From NCBI GenBank assembly GCA_017311185.1, contig JAESUZ010003161.1, forward strand, positions 2,093,501-2,157,500: a DNA stretch of 64,000 bases. The letters run 5' to 3'. A program made the position numbers and the translations under genes. The notes beneath the pieces are model-generated. The model was not told where the DNA came from and made no database searches. It saw nothing but the letters and a program-made list of their open reading frames with translations. Below are positions 37,603 through 51,739 of the stretch, piece after piece (the first letter of the stretch is position 1; each line of letters begins with the position of its first letter). Source of the DNA: Proteles cristata cristata. Lineage: Eukaryota; Chordata; Mammalia; Carnivora; Hyaenidae.

Positions 37603-38902
37603 AAAAGTTTTCATATATACAGAAGTGTTGAAAAGCAGCATCATATCTGTATGTTTTCCACCTAGATATGCTAGTTGTTTTCATTTTGCCATAACTAATT
37701 CATCTCCATATATATACATAACTGTTTGCTGTAAAACCACCTAAAAGCTGCAGACCTCTGGACACTTGAAACCTAAATGCCTTCCCCCTCGGTTTTAATA
37801 TGATGCCATGACTTCCATTAAGCACATGGAATACATTTTCTTCCTGGTATTTTGAGCTTCAATAATAAATTAGCCATTATGACCTTCCTTAGTTGCCACC
37901 ATTTTCTTTTAAATTTTAAATCTAAAGGTATTCAGGTACTTTGAAATCTTAGGTAGCACCTAAGAATAAGAAAATTCTGTAGAACCAAAGTACTTTCATG
38001 ACATTTAAACAAATTAACAGTAGCTTTTAATATTCCACACACAAAATTTTCCAAACATCAAGAATGTCCTTCATAAGCGTTTCCCCCTAAATCACGATCA
38101 ATCAAGGTTCACACATTAGATGTGGATATTATGTTTCTAATCTCTATTAATCTAGATGCATCTGTCTTTAAAAACCAATCTTTATTCATGTAAGCATCAA
38201 GTCAATCTCACAAAGATTTAAATATGAAAAATGCTGTTACAAAATAACGGCTTCCAAGTGTCAATATTTAGAACACTTCTCCCCTGGGAGTTAAGGGGCG
38301 CTCTCCAAGCTATGTCAGGGACCATCTGGGAATGAGGTACGCTCTTCCTGTCAAACCATTTGGATCACGTTAATGTCCACATATGCTTTCATGTTCAAGG
38401 AATTAAAAATAACATTCTATTTCTATCTTCACAAGAAATCAGCAGTTTATACTCAAGGACTGAGGCGCAGCAGGGAGAGCTGGAGGAACAGGCCACTGAA
38501 AGAATTCAAATGAGCTTTCTCACATTATTTCTCAAGGAGTGGCGCGAGTTACCACTCTAGGAAACAAAGATCAAGGAATCTTCAGAAATAAAGGAGATGT
38601 GGTTACCCACCAATTGGATGTAGCCTTCCAATCCAGTACAAGGGAGGGCTCCGGGCTAACTGTTTACCCCACGCACAGACAGCCCCTGCCAGACTCTAAA
38701 AATTACAGTTCATAAAGATCCTACAAGAGTTAGTCATTTTTCACATCTGGCAAATTATTCCAAATCTGCTCCTTTTAATTCTGTAACCCCTATATATAGT
38801 CCCATAGCTTTAAGAGCCCTCTTTTCATAACTTAGGCAGTATTGGAGCTATGAAAGCAATAAACGTAAATATGCACTGGTGGCTTCTTGTTAGTCATTTT
38901 AA

Positions 38903-39121
38903 TTTAATTTTTAAAGTTTATTTGAAAGGGACTGAGACAGCATGAGTGGGGGAGGGGCAGAGAGAGAGGGAGAGAGAGAGAGAATCCCAAGCAGGCTCCC
39001 AGCTGTCAGCACAAAGCCGAAAGATCAAGATGCGGGGCTGAACACACAGAGCCGAAAGATCACGACCTGAGCTGAAACCAAGAGCCGGACGCTTCACGTG
39101 CTTAGCCACCAAGGTGCCCCT
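38903..39121 (-). mobile_element. SINEC-type SINE, first of a same-target pair
   Basis: Minus-strand, diverged SINE. TTAGTCATTTTAA flanks it at 38890-38902 and 39122-39134, an exact 13-bp duplication. The internal sequence carries a small local duplication (AGCCGAAAGATCA at about 39016 and 39051). Confidence 0.93.
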
Positions 39122-39134
39122 TTAGTCATTTTAA

Positions 39135-39355
39135 AGATTTTTTTTTTAATGTTTTATTTATTTCTAGGAGAGAGAGAGAGAGAGACAGTGTGAGCAGGGG
39201 AGGGTCAGAGAGAGAGGGAGTCACAGACTGAAACAGGCTCCAGGCTGAGCTGGCAGTCAGCACAGAGCCCGATGCGGGGCTCGAACCCACGAACCGCGAG
39301 ATCATGACCCAAGCGAAAGTCGGACGCTTAACCGACTAAGCCACCCAGGCGCCCC
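39135..39355 (-). mobile_element. SINEC_Fc-type SINE, second of a same-target pair
   Basis: Minus-strand SINE close to consensus, directly next to the previous SINE. Its duplication TAGTCATTTTAAA (39123-39135 and 39356-39368) reuses the same target word, so three copies of TAGTCATTTTAA now bracket two SINEs. The lower divergence suggests it is the younger insertion. Confidence 0.93.
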
Positions 39356-39840
39356 TAGTCATTTTAAATGGATCAATAGTTTAACAATTATTCTCTCCTA
39401 TCCATACTATCTCAGTGATTTAGAAAAAAATATGATAGACTAGTTTCAAAGTTACCATTCTTATTTCACAGTTTCGTTCAACTAATACTCCATGGTAACA
39501 AATGAAGGGTCAGTTATGTGAGTCCTATTTTTTTAAAAAAAGCGGGTGGGAAGGGAGACAGACACTCGTTAGTCACTTTGGCAGCACTTTTCCTTCAGGC
39601 AATGCAAGGATCATTATTTCACTTCTTCCTTAGGTTGGAAGAGTGTGTACCAGATGCCGTGATGTGAAATTATACCTAAGTTTTCCAAGAAAGAGGCATT
39701 GTTCGTCCACATTTTATAGACAAAGAAAACAACGTTTATGGACCCGAGAGACCTGTGGAAGACGGAAGGGGCAGGACAAGTGGACCCCAGAGTCTGCTCT
39801 CTCAACCGCTGAGTTCATCAGCCTCAAGTCCGGTCCAGAA

Positions 39841-40142
39841 ACCTGCGGTCGTATTCAATTTCCCTTTGTACGGGGAGACCAGGCCTTTTAGGAAGAATGA
39901 AACTGCCGCAGCTGGACGCTGAGCTGTGGGACGTCTCTGCTCTCCTTCCAGGAGTCGTCACGTGCAGGTTCGGGGAGCCTGACCCTGGGCCCCACATGCA
40001 GGCCGCGGCGCTGCGCGCAAGGCAGCCCTTCCCTAAGGCCAGGAGACAAGCCGCCGGCAACCCCGCGCTCGCGGCAGAGCCAGCAGCTGCTGGGCACCCG
40101 GGGTCTGATGTTGTGACGCACCCGACCACCGTCAGAGCAACG
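39841..40142. promoter_or_regulatory. Intronic CpG-island-like sequence
   Basis: A hand count gives 25 CpG dinucleotides in about 300 bp, a density close to that expected from base composition, so little CpG depletion. The densest part is GCCGCGGCGCTGCGCGC near 40003-40019. It lies inside a SLAIN1 intron, away from the known type of promoter position. It could be an orphan CpG island or alternative promoter. The 127-codon open frame on the minus strand here has no recognisable domain and is probably a by-product of GC content. Confidence 0.55.
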
Positions 40143-41224
40143 ACTCTAAGTGTCCTTCTCTTCAATTTTACCATGAGGCAGACTTTCGTCAAGCACGTGG
40201 AGTACACGGCTTTTCAGACATTATGAGCTTTAGTTACTATGACATTGCTTAGCTGCCACTTTTTTCTTTTAAATTTGAAATCTAGAAGTACTAAAAGAGA
40301 AATTAATGACTACAATGTTCAATATTTTCCAGTGATCTCTCAGTCAGCATAAAGATACAAGTGCAGAAGAAGGAAAGGTAGAAACCAAAAACATGATGAT
40401 GGGCGATCACGAATACAATTCGTATTGGGCCCTGCAGTCCTTTTAAATACGCTGCTCCATCAGTCCTGGGCCTAGCTTACAGAAATGGTGCTATGTAGGA
40501 ACAGAAGAGCTGTGATGATAAACATGGTTTATTTCCCCATATTATACAGGATTTGTGTGTGAAGTCTGACCGGTCATTGGTACACAATCACAGCAGGCTT
40601 AGAATATGACATGGCTGTTTTCCCCTTAGTCTGTTGGAGGTCAAGGACTGTATCTCCTGGATGGGGGAAGAAACACAGTGAAGACGGAGAAAGGAAAAAA
40701 TACACGAGAATGACCCACCATGTTGGCAATGACGCTGGGGCGGATCAACTTCCTGCTACCACGCCAAGCCTCAGCCTCCGTACCCCGCCTGGTACACAGC
40801 TCTTACTTCTGGATGTGTCACAGGGAGAGACACACCCAACGTGCCCTAAACCTGGACGTGCGCAAGCATCCCCCTCGGTGCTCCCCGAGCATCACCGCAC
40901 TCCAGGAGCAGGCGGTGCGAGACTGAGGAGGTGGGAGAGGAGAGGAGACACGGCTCAGTGCGACGGGCTCCACTGTGAACTCGGCCGGCACCACCTGCCC
41001 GTCTTGACCCTGAACTAGCACCCATGTAAAGATGCCCCACGTGGACGACTCCTTCTGTGCCGGCCACATCACGGTGGTTTTCTTGAAGCTATAAATCCGC
41101 CAATCTGGGACACATAACCAGAAACTGGTCAATTTTAGATTTAAACTCAGACCAAACTGCTAAGTTCTTGGACACATACTTAATAAAGCTGGGAAACTTT
41201 TACCAATCATTTATATTGACCTTA

Positions 41225-41662
<438 letters not shown>

Positions 41663-41679
41663 TTATGAGACATTTCAAT

Positions 41680-41892
41680 TTTTTTTTTTAATGTTTTATT
41701 TATTTTTAGGAGAGAGAGAGAGACAGCGTGAGCAGGGGAGGGTCAGAGAGAGGGGGTCACAGACTGAAACAGGCTCCAGGCTCTGAGCTGGCAGTCAGCA
41801 CAGAGCCCGACGCGGGGCTCGAACCCACGAACCGCGAGATCATGACCTAAGCGAAAGTCGGACGCTTAACCGACTAAGCCACCCAGGCGCCC
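41680..41892 (-). mobile_element. SINEC_Fc-type SINE just upstream of a SLAIN1 acceptor
   Basis: Minus-strand, near-consensus SINE in sense with SLAIN1. It has a perfect 19-bp duplication CCTTATGAGACATTTCAAT at 41661-41679 and 41893-41911. Its A tail ends only about 45 nt before the acceptor of the 342-nt exon, so the element sits next to the branch-point region. Confidence 0.95.
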
Positions 41893-42796
41893 CCTTATGA
41901 GACATTTCAATCCAACAAAAATTAAGTTGCAATTGAGTACAGAAGAAAATTTGTGCCAAATAATTCAAATGAAGACCCATTATCTTGTTCATAGGTTGTT
42001 AAGCCCTAAGTAAACAGATACATTTACCTACCAATCAGATGTCAAAGATTAGACTATCCTGTTCTGCAAAAAAACTGCCCCAATTCCAATTAAGAAGAAA
42101 TACACTGCTACAGTTCATCAATCAGTGTCTGTCAATTTCCCCAAATGATACCTTATGAAATCTGGAGAGAGACTCAGGAAAAGCTATTCATCATCATTAT
42201 GAATAGTATGTTATAAATTAGACAATTACAATAATCCTATCTCTCTGCCCAGGGGGATCTCCTCCTGCTCCCCACCCCAGCTTTCAAAGTCAAAGTGAAG
42301 TTCAAAACATGGGGTACAAATATTTTCTAACAAGGTCACCTCTCTGTTCTATTTGTTACTAATATTATCTTTTTCGAAGCACACAGACACTTCAATACTT
42401 CAATAGTTTTGGGTTATCCTAAATGAAAACCATCTAAAAATAGTCAAACTGGAAGTTTCTAGTTATTCATCTCCTCTCATCACCAATACCACAGTTTTTT
42501 AAAGTAGTCTCTCCCTGACTAGCTTCTGAAACTGACATTGTCTAGTCACATTTTCAGAAAGCGAGACTGTTATTTTACCATTCCCAAATGATAACATAAA
42601 ACAATCACTTTCCCCCTCTGAATGGATCCTATTAAACTCTCCATAAGCACTACCATATTTCTCATAGTAGCCTTGACTAATTCTGAAAGCAGGAAGTTGT
42701 TGTGCTTGAATGAAATGATACTTGGCTATTTCTACCTATGTTGACCTGAAAAGATAAAACTCCAAAGCAAGCCTAGCCCAGTTCTGCAATCTACAT

Positions 42797-43018
42797 TTAA
42801 AAAAAAATTTTTTTTAACGTATTTATTTATTTTTGAGACAGAGACAGAGCACGAGCTGGGAAGGGGCAGAGAGAGAAAGGGAGACACGGAATCTGAAACA
42901 GGCTCCAGGCTCTGAGCTGTCAGCACAGAGCCTGACACAGGGCTCGAACCCATGGACCGCGAGTATATGACCTGAGCTGAAGTTGGACACTCAACCCACT
43001 GAGCCACCCAGGCGCCCC
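42797..43018 (-). mobile_element. SINEC-type SINE, diverged
   Basis: Minus-strand SINE ending in the GGCGCCCC head complement at 43018. Its flanks TGCAATCTACATTT and TGTGATCTGCATCT look like a decayed duplication. Confidence 0.88.
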
Positions 43019-43189
43019 TGTGATCTGCATCTTACTGTGCCTTTAATAGCCTTGCAGTAGTTCACTCCTGGACTATTTGTTAACTGTTCTGCAGAACCAG
43101 TGATAAAGTGTCCCATCGCCAACGGTCTTCTCTTCTGTGATTATTTATCCTGAGCAGTTTATCAGTGCATTTTAATTGAGCTTGTATGA

Positions 43190-43980
43190 AGATAAACTAT
43201 AGACTCACACACAGTTCTAAGAAAGAATACTGAGAGATCCCTTGTGCACTTTTCCCAATGTCCCTCAATGGTAGCACTTTGCAAAATTATAAAATAATGA
43301 CAACCGAGATATTGTGATACGAACCCAACTTATTCTGATATTTTCAGTTTACTTGTGTATATGGAAGTATTAAGTCCTATACAATTTTACCACCTGTATG
43401 ATCAAATATTTCCCACTGGGGTCAAAATACTAAAGAGTGCCGAAAATCCACAAAACACAAAAATCCCTCATGTTGCCCTTTTACAACCACGCCTCTATCC
43501 TTCCTGAGATCCCACATCCTGTCTCTAACATTCATCATTCACTAATCTGTCCTCCGTTTATAAAATGTTCTCACTCCAAAATGTTATATGAATGGAATTA
43601 CACAGAATGAAATCATCTTTTTACTCAACAGAAATCTTGGGAGATTCATCTAAGATGCTGCCTGCACCACCACTCTGCTCCCTCCTACTGCTGAGTGGTA
43701 CCCCCTGGTTTGGGGGCTCTGCAACCTGACTGACTATTCACCTTTTGAAGGACATCCGAGCCCATTCCAGTTTGGGGCTGTTATAAACATTCATGTATAA
43801 TGTTCGGTGTGAACACAAATTTCCACTGCTTTAGGACAGCTGCCCAGGACTGCAACTTGCTGGGGTCAATGAAATGGCATGTTTGTTAAGAAACTGACAA
43901 ATGGTTTCCACAGTAACTGCACCAGTAATGTCTTTATATTCATGTATTTTGACCAGAGTATGTCCTAATACCTTCCGATG
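43190..43980 (-). repeat. Old L1 3'-region fragment
   Basis: The plus strand reads as the reverse complement of an old L1 3' end. It includes TACAATTTTACCACCTG near 43380, CCCTCATGTTGCCCTTTTAC near 43467, GTTATATGAATGGAATTACA near 43582 and CTGACTATTCACCTTTTGAAGGACAT near 43728 as a loose run. It also occurs, shorter, at 31030-31330. Confidence 0.6.
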
Positions 43981-44136
43981 CCCATGAGAGCCTGAGAGGC
44001 ATTAGCTGGCCCATCTACAAGGTAGGGAAGGCATGAGAAGAAGAATCTAATGTTTACCCATTACCTGGGGAGAAATGCCTAAGCCTCCCTATCCCCTCAA
44101 TTTCAAGTAGAAGCCTCTAGTTTAATAAGTTTCCTA

Positions 44137-45451
<1,315 letters not shown>

Positions 45452-45601
45452 CTGTTCTTTCAGGTGTTAGTATTGCTTTATTTGAGGTTTTAGAGAAGCT
45501 GGGAGTATTAATGCCATTGCTATAAGGGCTGAGTCTTGCAACAGGACTATAGGGAAAAGCCAGGGAGACATTTGAAGAGAAGAGACTCCGCCATCGGCTA
45601 G
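45452..45601 (-). CDS. SLAIN1: SLAIN1 internal exon, 150 nt (5'-most exon in the window)
   Basis: Encodes SRWRSLFSSNVSLAFPYSPV... to ...NKAILTPERT, 49 whole codons plus split codons on both sides. The acceptor chosen is CTGTGACAG (AG 45603-45602). This gives phase 1 at both ends and a length divisible by three, as needed if the exon is an in-frame cassette. An alternative AG four bases further in (CTAG) would break that symmetry. The donor is GTAATA at 45451-45446. Serine/tyrosine/proline-rich sequence (SPYSNG) parallels the corresponding part of SLAIN2. From memory, some SLAIN1 isoforms join directly to the next exon, so this exon may be alternatively spliced. Confidence 0.88.
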
Positions 45602-46611
45602 CTGTCACAGAAGCAGAAAATAAACAGCAGCAGTTAGCCTTCCGGAAGCAGATGCTGATTTGTCAGGAGGAGAAAGGGAAGAGGTTAAAAAATAATGAAA
45701 AGACAAAGCAACTTTTCATAAGGATATCTTAAATGACTTCCATTTATCGAAAGTAAAAATACGTAAAAACGCAATTTGTGAATTAGGGCCCTACTGATAT
45801 CCTCATTTAAGAATTAGTATTCAGCTCGATTAAAGCCAACAGGCCTGTGTAATAACAAAAACTTCTTTTGAATTTCTACATTAGAAACGTTTTCTATTTC
45901 CTGTTTCTGCACAAGGATTTAAGTGTTTTGTAATAATATAAATGTTTAGTGCCCAAAAAGGCTCAAACTTAGAAATTGTGGGGAATATTACTATTAACTA
46001 TACACAGTCCCATATTATTTCCTGAGGTTAATATTCAACCCATATAATATCGGAAAATGATCAAAATATTTTTTGATCAAAAAATATTTAAGGAAATCTG
46101 TTCTTGGCTTGCAGGGCAAATTTAAAGGGACCACTCCATTTCTGACCGGCCCTGAGTCCAAAACAAGGTTTATGGAAAAACAATACAAAATCACAGAAGA
46201 ATACAAAATTTAATGACAGCTATTTTTGATGGCAGGTGTTGAAATTTAACTGGTGATTTGTTGGATTTTTTTTTTTAACAAAAAATATTTTCCAAATTTT
46301 TCGTATTGAACATGCATTACTTATACATAACACTTAAAGGTAGGAAATAATATACATACTATTACCTTGTACTTTAAAATAAGGAACAACAAGGAATTTT
46401 ATCTACAATGGACAAATGATCTATTCTTTTTACATTACTTTACCTGATAGAATTAAGGTATTTCCCTCCGCCCAAAATGCCAACCCCTGCTATTTCTGAG
46501 TTCTTGGAATCATGCAAAAGACCTCAGAACCATAAAAACTTGAGTAAGTCACCAAACATCACATACTCTTCCTTCAAGGGATACAGATTACTTGTGATAG
46601 GCAAAATCTGT

Positions 46612-46829
46612 GTTGTTTTTTTTTTTAATTTTTTATTTATTTCTAGGAGAGAGAGACAGCGTGAACAGGGGAGGGTCAGAGAGAGAGGGAGTCACAGACT
46701 GAAACGGGCTCCAGGCTCTGAGCTGGCAGTCAGCATAGAGCCCGACGCGGGGCTCGAACCCACAAACCGCGAGATCATGACCTAAGTGAAAGTCGGACGC
46801 TTAACCGACTAAGCCACCCAGGTGCCCCA
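46612..46829 (-). mobile_element. SINEC_Fc-type SINE, first of an adjacent pair
   Basis: Minus-strand, near-consensus SINE with T-run tail. CAAAATCTGT flanks it at 46602-46611 and 46830-46839. Confidence 0.92.
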
Positions 46830-46839
46830 CAAAATCTGT

Positions 46840-47047
46840 TTTTTAAATAACTTTTATTTTTGAGAGAGAGAGACACACACAGCATGAGTGGGGGATGCAT
46901 AGAGAGAGGGGGAGACACAGAATCCGAAGCAGGCTCCAGGTTCCATGCTGTCAGCCCAGAGCCGGACGCGGGGCTCAAACTCACAAACCACGAGATCATG
47001 ACCTGAGCTGAAGTCCCATTTTACCGACTGAGTCACCCAGGAGCCCC
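46840..47047 (-). mobile_element. SINEC-type SINE, second of an adjacent pair
   Basis: Minus-strand, more diverged SINE directly beside the previous one, ending in GGGGCTCC (minus-strand head) at 47047. The following AAAAATCCATTCTT resembles the CAAAATCTGTTTTT before it, so the target may have been shared. Confidence 0.9.
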
Positions 47048-48275
47048 AAAAATCCATTCTTCTAGAAAGCAATCACTTAGACATAGACTAATAAGCAGGA
47101 CAGCAGGGAACAGCTAACACAGAGAAGGTTAAACTTCACGTAAAGCAGTTAAGTGGGACTGTATTTGCTAGAACCCTGACTAAACCTGAAGTGGCAAGTG
47201 TGAAAAGGACCACCCTGACACGCAGCCCCAGACCGCTCCTAATGAGCACCACTAATGAGCTGAGGAGGGCTTCACACCGGGCAGTGCAGCTGAAGAGACA
47301 GACACGATGACATGGGATGTGGGCAGTCGAGAAAATAATCTGCTCCAAGATGGGGATTCTTAAGATCCTTGCAAAATATCACCAAGGTTGTTTTAAAGAG
47401 CAAAACCTTTCCTCTTATTTCATTGAGAGTCGTCGAGGTAAGTTCCATCCTATCCCAACAATTACATGCAAAACAGCTTTTCCTCCCGTAGGCGATAAGA
47501 GGCAAAGAAGCCTCGTTCACAATGATCACACTTCTCAGAATTCACCAGTGTCACAAAGGGGACCCTGCAGCAGAGCGTGGCTCCTGACTGCCAGCAGTTG
47601 CCTCACCTACCCAACCTGTAATTAAGGGTGAGCTCTTCTCAAGCTCAGCCAGAGCAGAGACTCCAGGGGCTGCCATTCCCTGGCCGTAACTTCTACACAC
47701 ATAAACTCGATCCCCAAATACACTGCAAAGCAGGGCTTAATCTGCAACACACACGAGGTAGCCATTCTTGCACCTTCAGTCTCTAGGACCCAAAGTTTCT
47801 CATTAAAATTCTATATTAAAAAAAAAAATCAATAGCTCTTTGTGACTGCTAACTTGCTTAACAGATGATGTTTGATCACTTTCCAGGCAAATTACAGTAA
47901 CTGCGTGTTCTCACCCACAGATGCAGGCGACAGCGCATCCCAAGTAAACAGCATTCATCACCCTGCACAATAACTACTGTGACCCAGCCTCCCAGCACAA
48001 TGGCACAGTGATTGTGGTGATGACTGCAAGATCCTGACTAAGAACACAATTAGCATCTATTGCAAGAAAGAATGCTCTGCATTGTCCTTTGGCTTGGAGG
48101 CTTTTAAGAAGAGGGAGGAGAATTATCATGGGGCAAGCTAACAAAACAACAATGTTAGACTAGTACCCGAGGCTGTGGTAGAGGAGAGGAGGAGAGGAGA
48201 AAGGAGCGGAAGCCATCACATCCTACTTATGCTTCACTACGTAGCCAAAGAATTGTAGGAATTGTAACAAGAAAC

Positions 48276-48394
48276 TTTTTTTTTTATTGTTATTTTTTTG
48301 TGAGTAAAATTCTACTTGCTGGCATGGGGCTTGAACTCGCAACTCCAAGATCAAGAGTCACATGCTCTGCCAACTGAGCCAGCCAGGTGCCTCA
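48276..48394 (-). mobile_element. Old tRNA-derived SINE fragment
   Basis: The minus strand begins GAGGCACCTGGCTGGCTCAG and contains GAGTTGCGAGTTCAAGCCCC, with an A-rich tail (T-run at 48276-48300). It looks like an older carnivore SINE subfamily, shorter than the consensus copies. Confidence 0.8.
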
Positions 48395-49262
48395 GGAAGC
48401 ATTTCTATACACGGTTAAACAAAAAATCCTTCTAAAGGGCACCTTCATCATTTTCAGTCAATTAATTTAATGGACTTTTCATATGAGGATGTTATTTGAG
48501 GGGCTCAGTGATGACCGAAACGATCCCAAGAAAGGAGTAAGACGATGTTGCTAACGAAGAAAATGGGAAATAAAGTTATGAACATCAGTTATGTTTCCTT
48601 ACCCTCCACTGCAACGTTCTACCTGTAAGTAGAGGGCTTCTCAAACCTTGGACGAGGCATGGACTACATATCTCCTTGATCTATTTCAAGCCTTAGAACA
48701 GCAGAGCGGGGCCCAAAGACCAGGGCACGCTGACGCTTTTCATTCCCGAACGCCTTCAGCTGGATGGTCTCCCCGGACACTCCTTCCCGCAGGCTTGCTG
48801 TAGTCTTACTGCAACTTCCTTAACACGATGCTCACCACCTCGCACCAGATGAAGGCCATCTATCCCTCAAACGACCTGTACCACCACCACTGTCCCTGGC
48901 GAGCCCACTCTGAATGTGGGATACTGGTACCGTGGTGGCTTTTCACGGCACACAGGATCTAGAAGGCACTCCGGCTCATCTCGTGGGACGCTTCCCCTCT
49001 GCCATGCCCTCCCGCCCACCTCTAGGGTCTCTGAACTTCCTTGCTAACACGCCTGTACTGCAAAACCTCCTATGTTGCCTCCCTGATCTAACAAGCACCT
49101 TTTACGGAAATAAATGTGATAAGGTATTAAGGTGTGGACTGAACCGTCATCTTTCTACAAAAAACAAAAATTATCTGAGTGTCTAATGGTCGACTATTTT
49201 TGGTACATCTTCAAAGTTGCCAGAGTTTAAAAATAAATTACAGATCTCTGAGGCTATTTTTG

Positions 49263-49486
49263 TTTTTGTGTGTGTTACTTTTTAAGAGAAAAAGAGCACA
49301 CGAGCAGGGGAGAGGGGTAAAGGGAGGAATGGGGGGGTGGGGGGAGAGAGAGAGAGAATGAATCTTAAGCAGGCTCCAGAGTCAGCACAGAGTTTGATGC
49401 AGGGCTTGATCCCACAACCTGGAGATCATGACATGAAGCAAAATCAAGATCCAGACACTCAACCGACTGAGCCACCCAGGTTCCCC
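49263..49486 (-). mobile_element. SINEC-type SINE
   Basis: Minus-strand SINE flanked by TGAGGCTATTTTTG (49249-49262) and TGAAGCTATTTTTG (49487-49500), a 14-bp duplication with one mismatch. A G-rich stretch near 49330-49345 lies in its middle. Confidence 0.92.
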
Positions 49487-50439
49487 TGAAGCTATTTTTG
49501 GAAATTACTAAGTATAACACAATATTTGAATAGCAAATATTCAAATTTTTGTTGAACATGTAGGTCTCTGCATATAATCAAAATCAAATTTAAGAAAGCA
49601 GTAAGTCACAGGAAAGGAAAAAGAATAACTGATCTAATGAGAGGCTCAGTGATCATCCTCAAAAGATTAGTACTCCATGAAGCTAAATGAATTCAAAAAT
49701 AAAACAGTGCTTGGACATATTCTAGAAACAATCATTTTCACACTTTTTTCTCACTACAGAGATTGCCAGGTCAGTACCTAACACAATGTCTGACACACAA
49801 TATACAATCAAAGTGCAATGTGGTCAAAATCTTGGTGAGTTCACTAATATCTCCTTCCTTCAAACCATTCTACCATTCCTACCTTAATATCCAAATGATT
49901 CTGCCCAATTTCTTAAACTTATTAACTATAATTTAATATACACAGGATTTTTGAAGACAAGAGCTAGTGTAGACATTCTAGCCCAGCTAGCTAAAGGCTC
50001 AACAAAGACATACTTCCTAACAGCTGCTAAGTTGTTGAACTTTGTGTGTGTGAATCCTCTGATTTCCACCTAAGGGATTTTATATTACTAACGGCTAGGA
50101 CCTCTGACCAGGTGATGGACACATCGCGATTAAACAGGAGTCCCTGTCTAGGATGAGCTAGTTCCTGACATGCTATGCTGCACAGTCAAAGTGAAGGGCT
50201 GTGCGAAGGACACTAGTTGGCAGGAAGCCATGCAAGAAGGCAACAAAGCGTCCTCAAATTCTTGAAATGCTACCATGTCCTACAATCAAAGAAACTTCAC
50301 AAAACAGCTAACAGAGCGCTCAGTGGAATTTCTATAAATCTACCTCCAACAGTGTAGCCTCTGAGTTGGGTGAGGAAGTCTTGGAAAGCAGTGCTCTTAC
50401 TCCTTCCAGTAGCTTCTAACGGTGCAGGCACATTTCTAA

Positions 50440-50795
50440 CCTGGGTACCATGGTCTGAATGTTTTCCCCCAATTCATGCTGAGGTGCTAACCCGCAGAGA
50501 TGAAGGCATGGTAGGTGGGGCTTTTGGGAGAAGCTTGAGTCATGAGAATAGATCCCTCATGAACTAGAGCAGTGCCTTACGAAAGAGGCTCCAAAGAGCC
50601 CCAAGCCCCTTCTGCAATGCGGGGGCACAAGAAATCTACAATCTGGCAGAGGGCAGGCCCCCCATGCCTGAACCTGCTGACCCCTGATCATGGACATCCA
50701 GCTTCCAGAACTGTGAGCAGTAAACTGCTGCCCTTCATAAGCTACCTCCTCTGTGGGATTTTGTTTCATAGTAGCCTGAATACACTAAGATACAG
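50440..50795 (+). repeat. MaLR-type LTR remnant
   Basis: The plus strand reads like an ERVL-MaLR LTR: TGGTCTGAATGTTTTCCCCC at the start, GTAGGTGGGGCTTTTGGGAG, then CAGCTTCCAGAACTGTGAGC, then ATAGTAGCCTGAATACACTA at the end. Diverged; the exact subfamily was not determined. Confidence 0.65.
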
Positions 50796-51739
50796 GGGGA
50801 AGTGAGTCTAGAAAATAAGCCCTGATCTTCCCTACTCATGCAAAGCAGGTGATCGAAGACCATTGCTTTGATGGCCAGGAGGATCACAGAAGTATGAAGA
50901 AAATCAGGCTAAGGTGGCCCCTGTAAATGTTTTACTTCTTCAGCTTTTAATGAGTCTGATGAAAACTCATTAAAAGCAAATTTTAGATCTGTTGTATTAA
51001 AAAATCACAGAACAGCTTTCTAAATAAGTCATAATTTTGTATCTCCTTGCTCATAGGCTCTTCTCACTACCCAAGTTTATATTCTCCATCATTCCCCTAC
51101 CCCAGGATCTTCCCTGAGAAACTGGTCAACTAGCATTTAAATCTTCACAGGCAAGACCCTGTGTACCCTGTGAGCCAAAAGTAAAGTGGCATGTTGTAGC
51201 ATGATGCAGACACCCAACATTTACAGACCACATCCAGAGTCATTCCTTCATTCAAAATTTACCAAGAGATAAGAAAACAAAACAAAACATTAAAGGTCAG
51301 TCTCCAGTAGTGACGCAAATATCTTTCAAAGACACACACAGCACAGTTATTTCCCTGCTCCACAGTCGTTCTCAGAAATCTGGCCCTGATGCTCCCACCT
51401 GCTTTTTAAAATTCATTTCTCTATTCATTTGAGCAGGCAGCCACCATGGGACTATAAAGTACGAGATGCTGCAGATATGGAGATGAATAAAATATGATTA
51501 TTGCTCTCCTCTCCTTCCCACTCCAATTTCAAAAGACCAGCTAGTGTAGAAGGCGGGCAAGTAAGATATGCGTATGATACAGTAAGTACAAAAAAGGCAC
51601 CATGAAGTGCTCTCACAAAGTAAAGACCGTGATTAACTTTCCAAGGGAGTCCAAAGACTTCACCAGAAGATATTATGTCTAACATGGCCTTGAAGGCCAT
51701 TCCCATTCCAGAGAGAGATAACGTCTGTGAAGCCACAGA

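Noticed and set aside
39824..40207. 127-codon minus-strand open frame in the CpG-rich intron segment
   Set aside because: No recognisable domain, overlapping open frames on the other strand, and GC-rich composition that lacks stop codons. No splice or transcript support visible.
45598..45601. Alternative acceptor four bases inside the first recognised exon (CTAG before CCGATGG)
   Set aside because: It would give the exon a length not divisible by three and a phase that does not match the neighbouring junctions. The CACAG-type acceptor at 45602-45603 fits.
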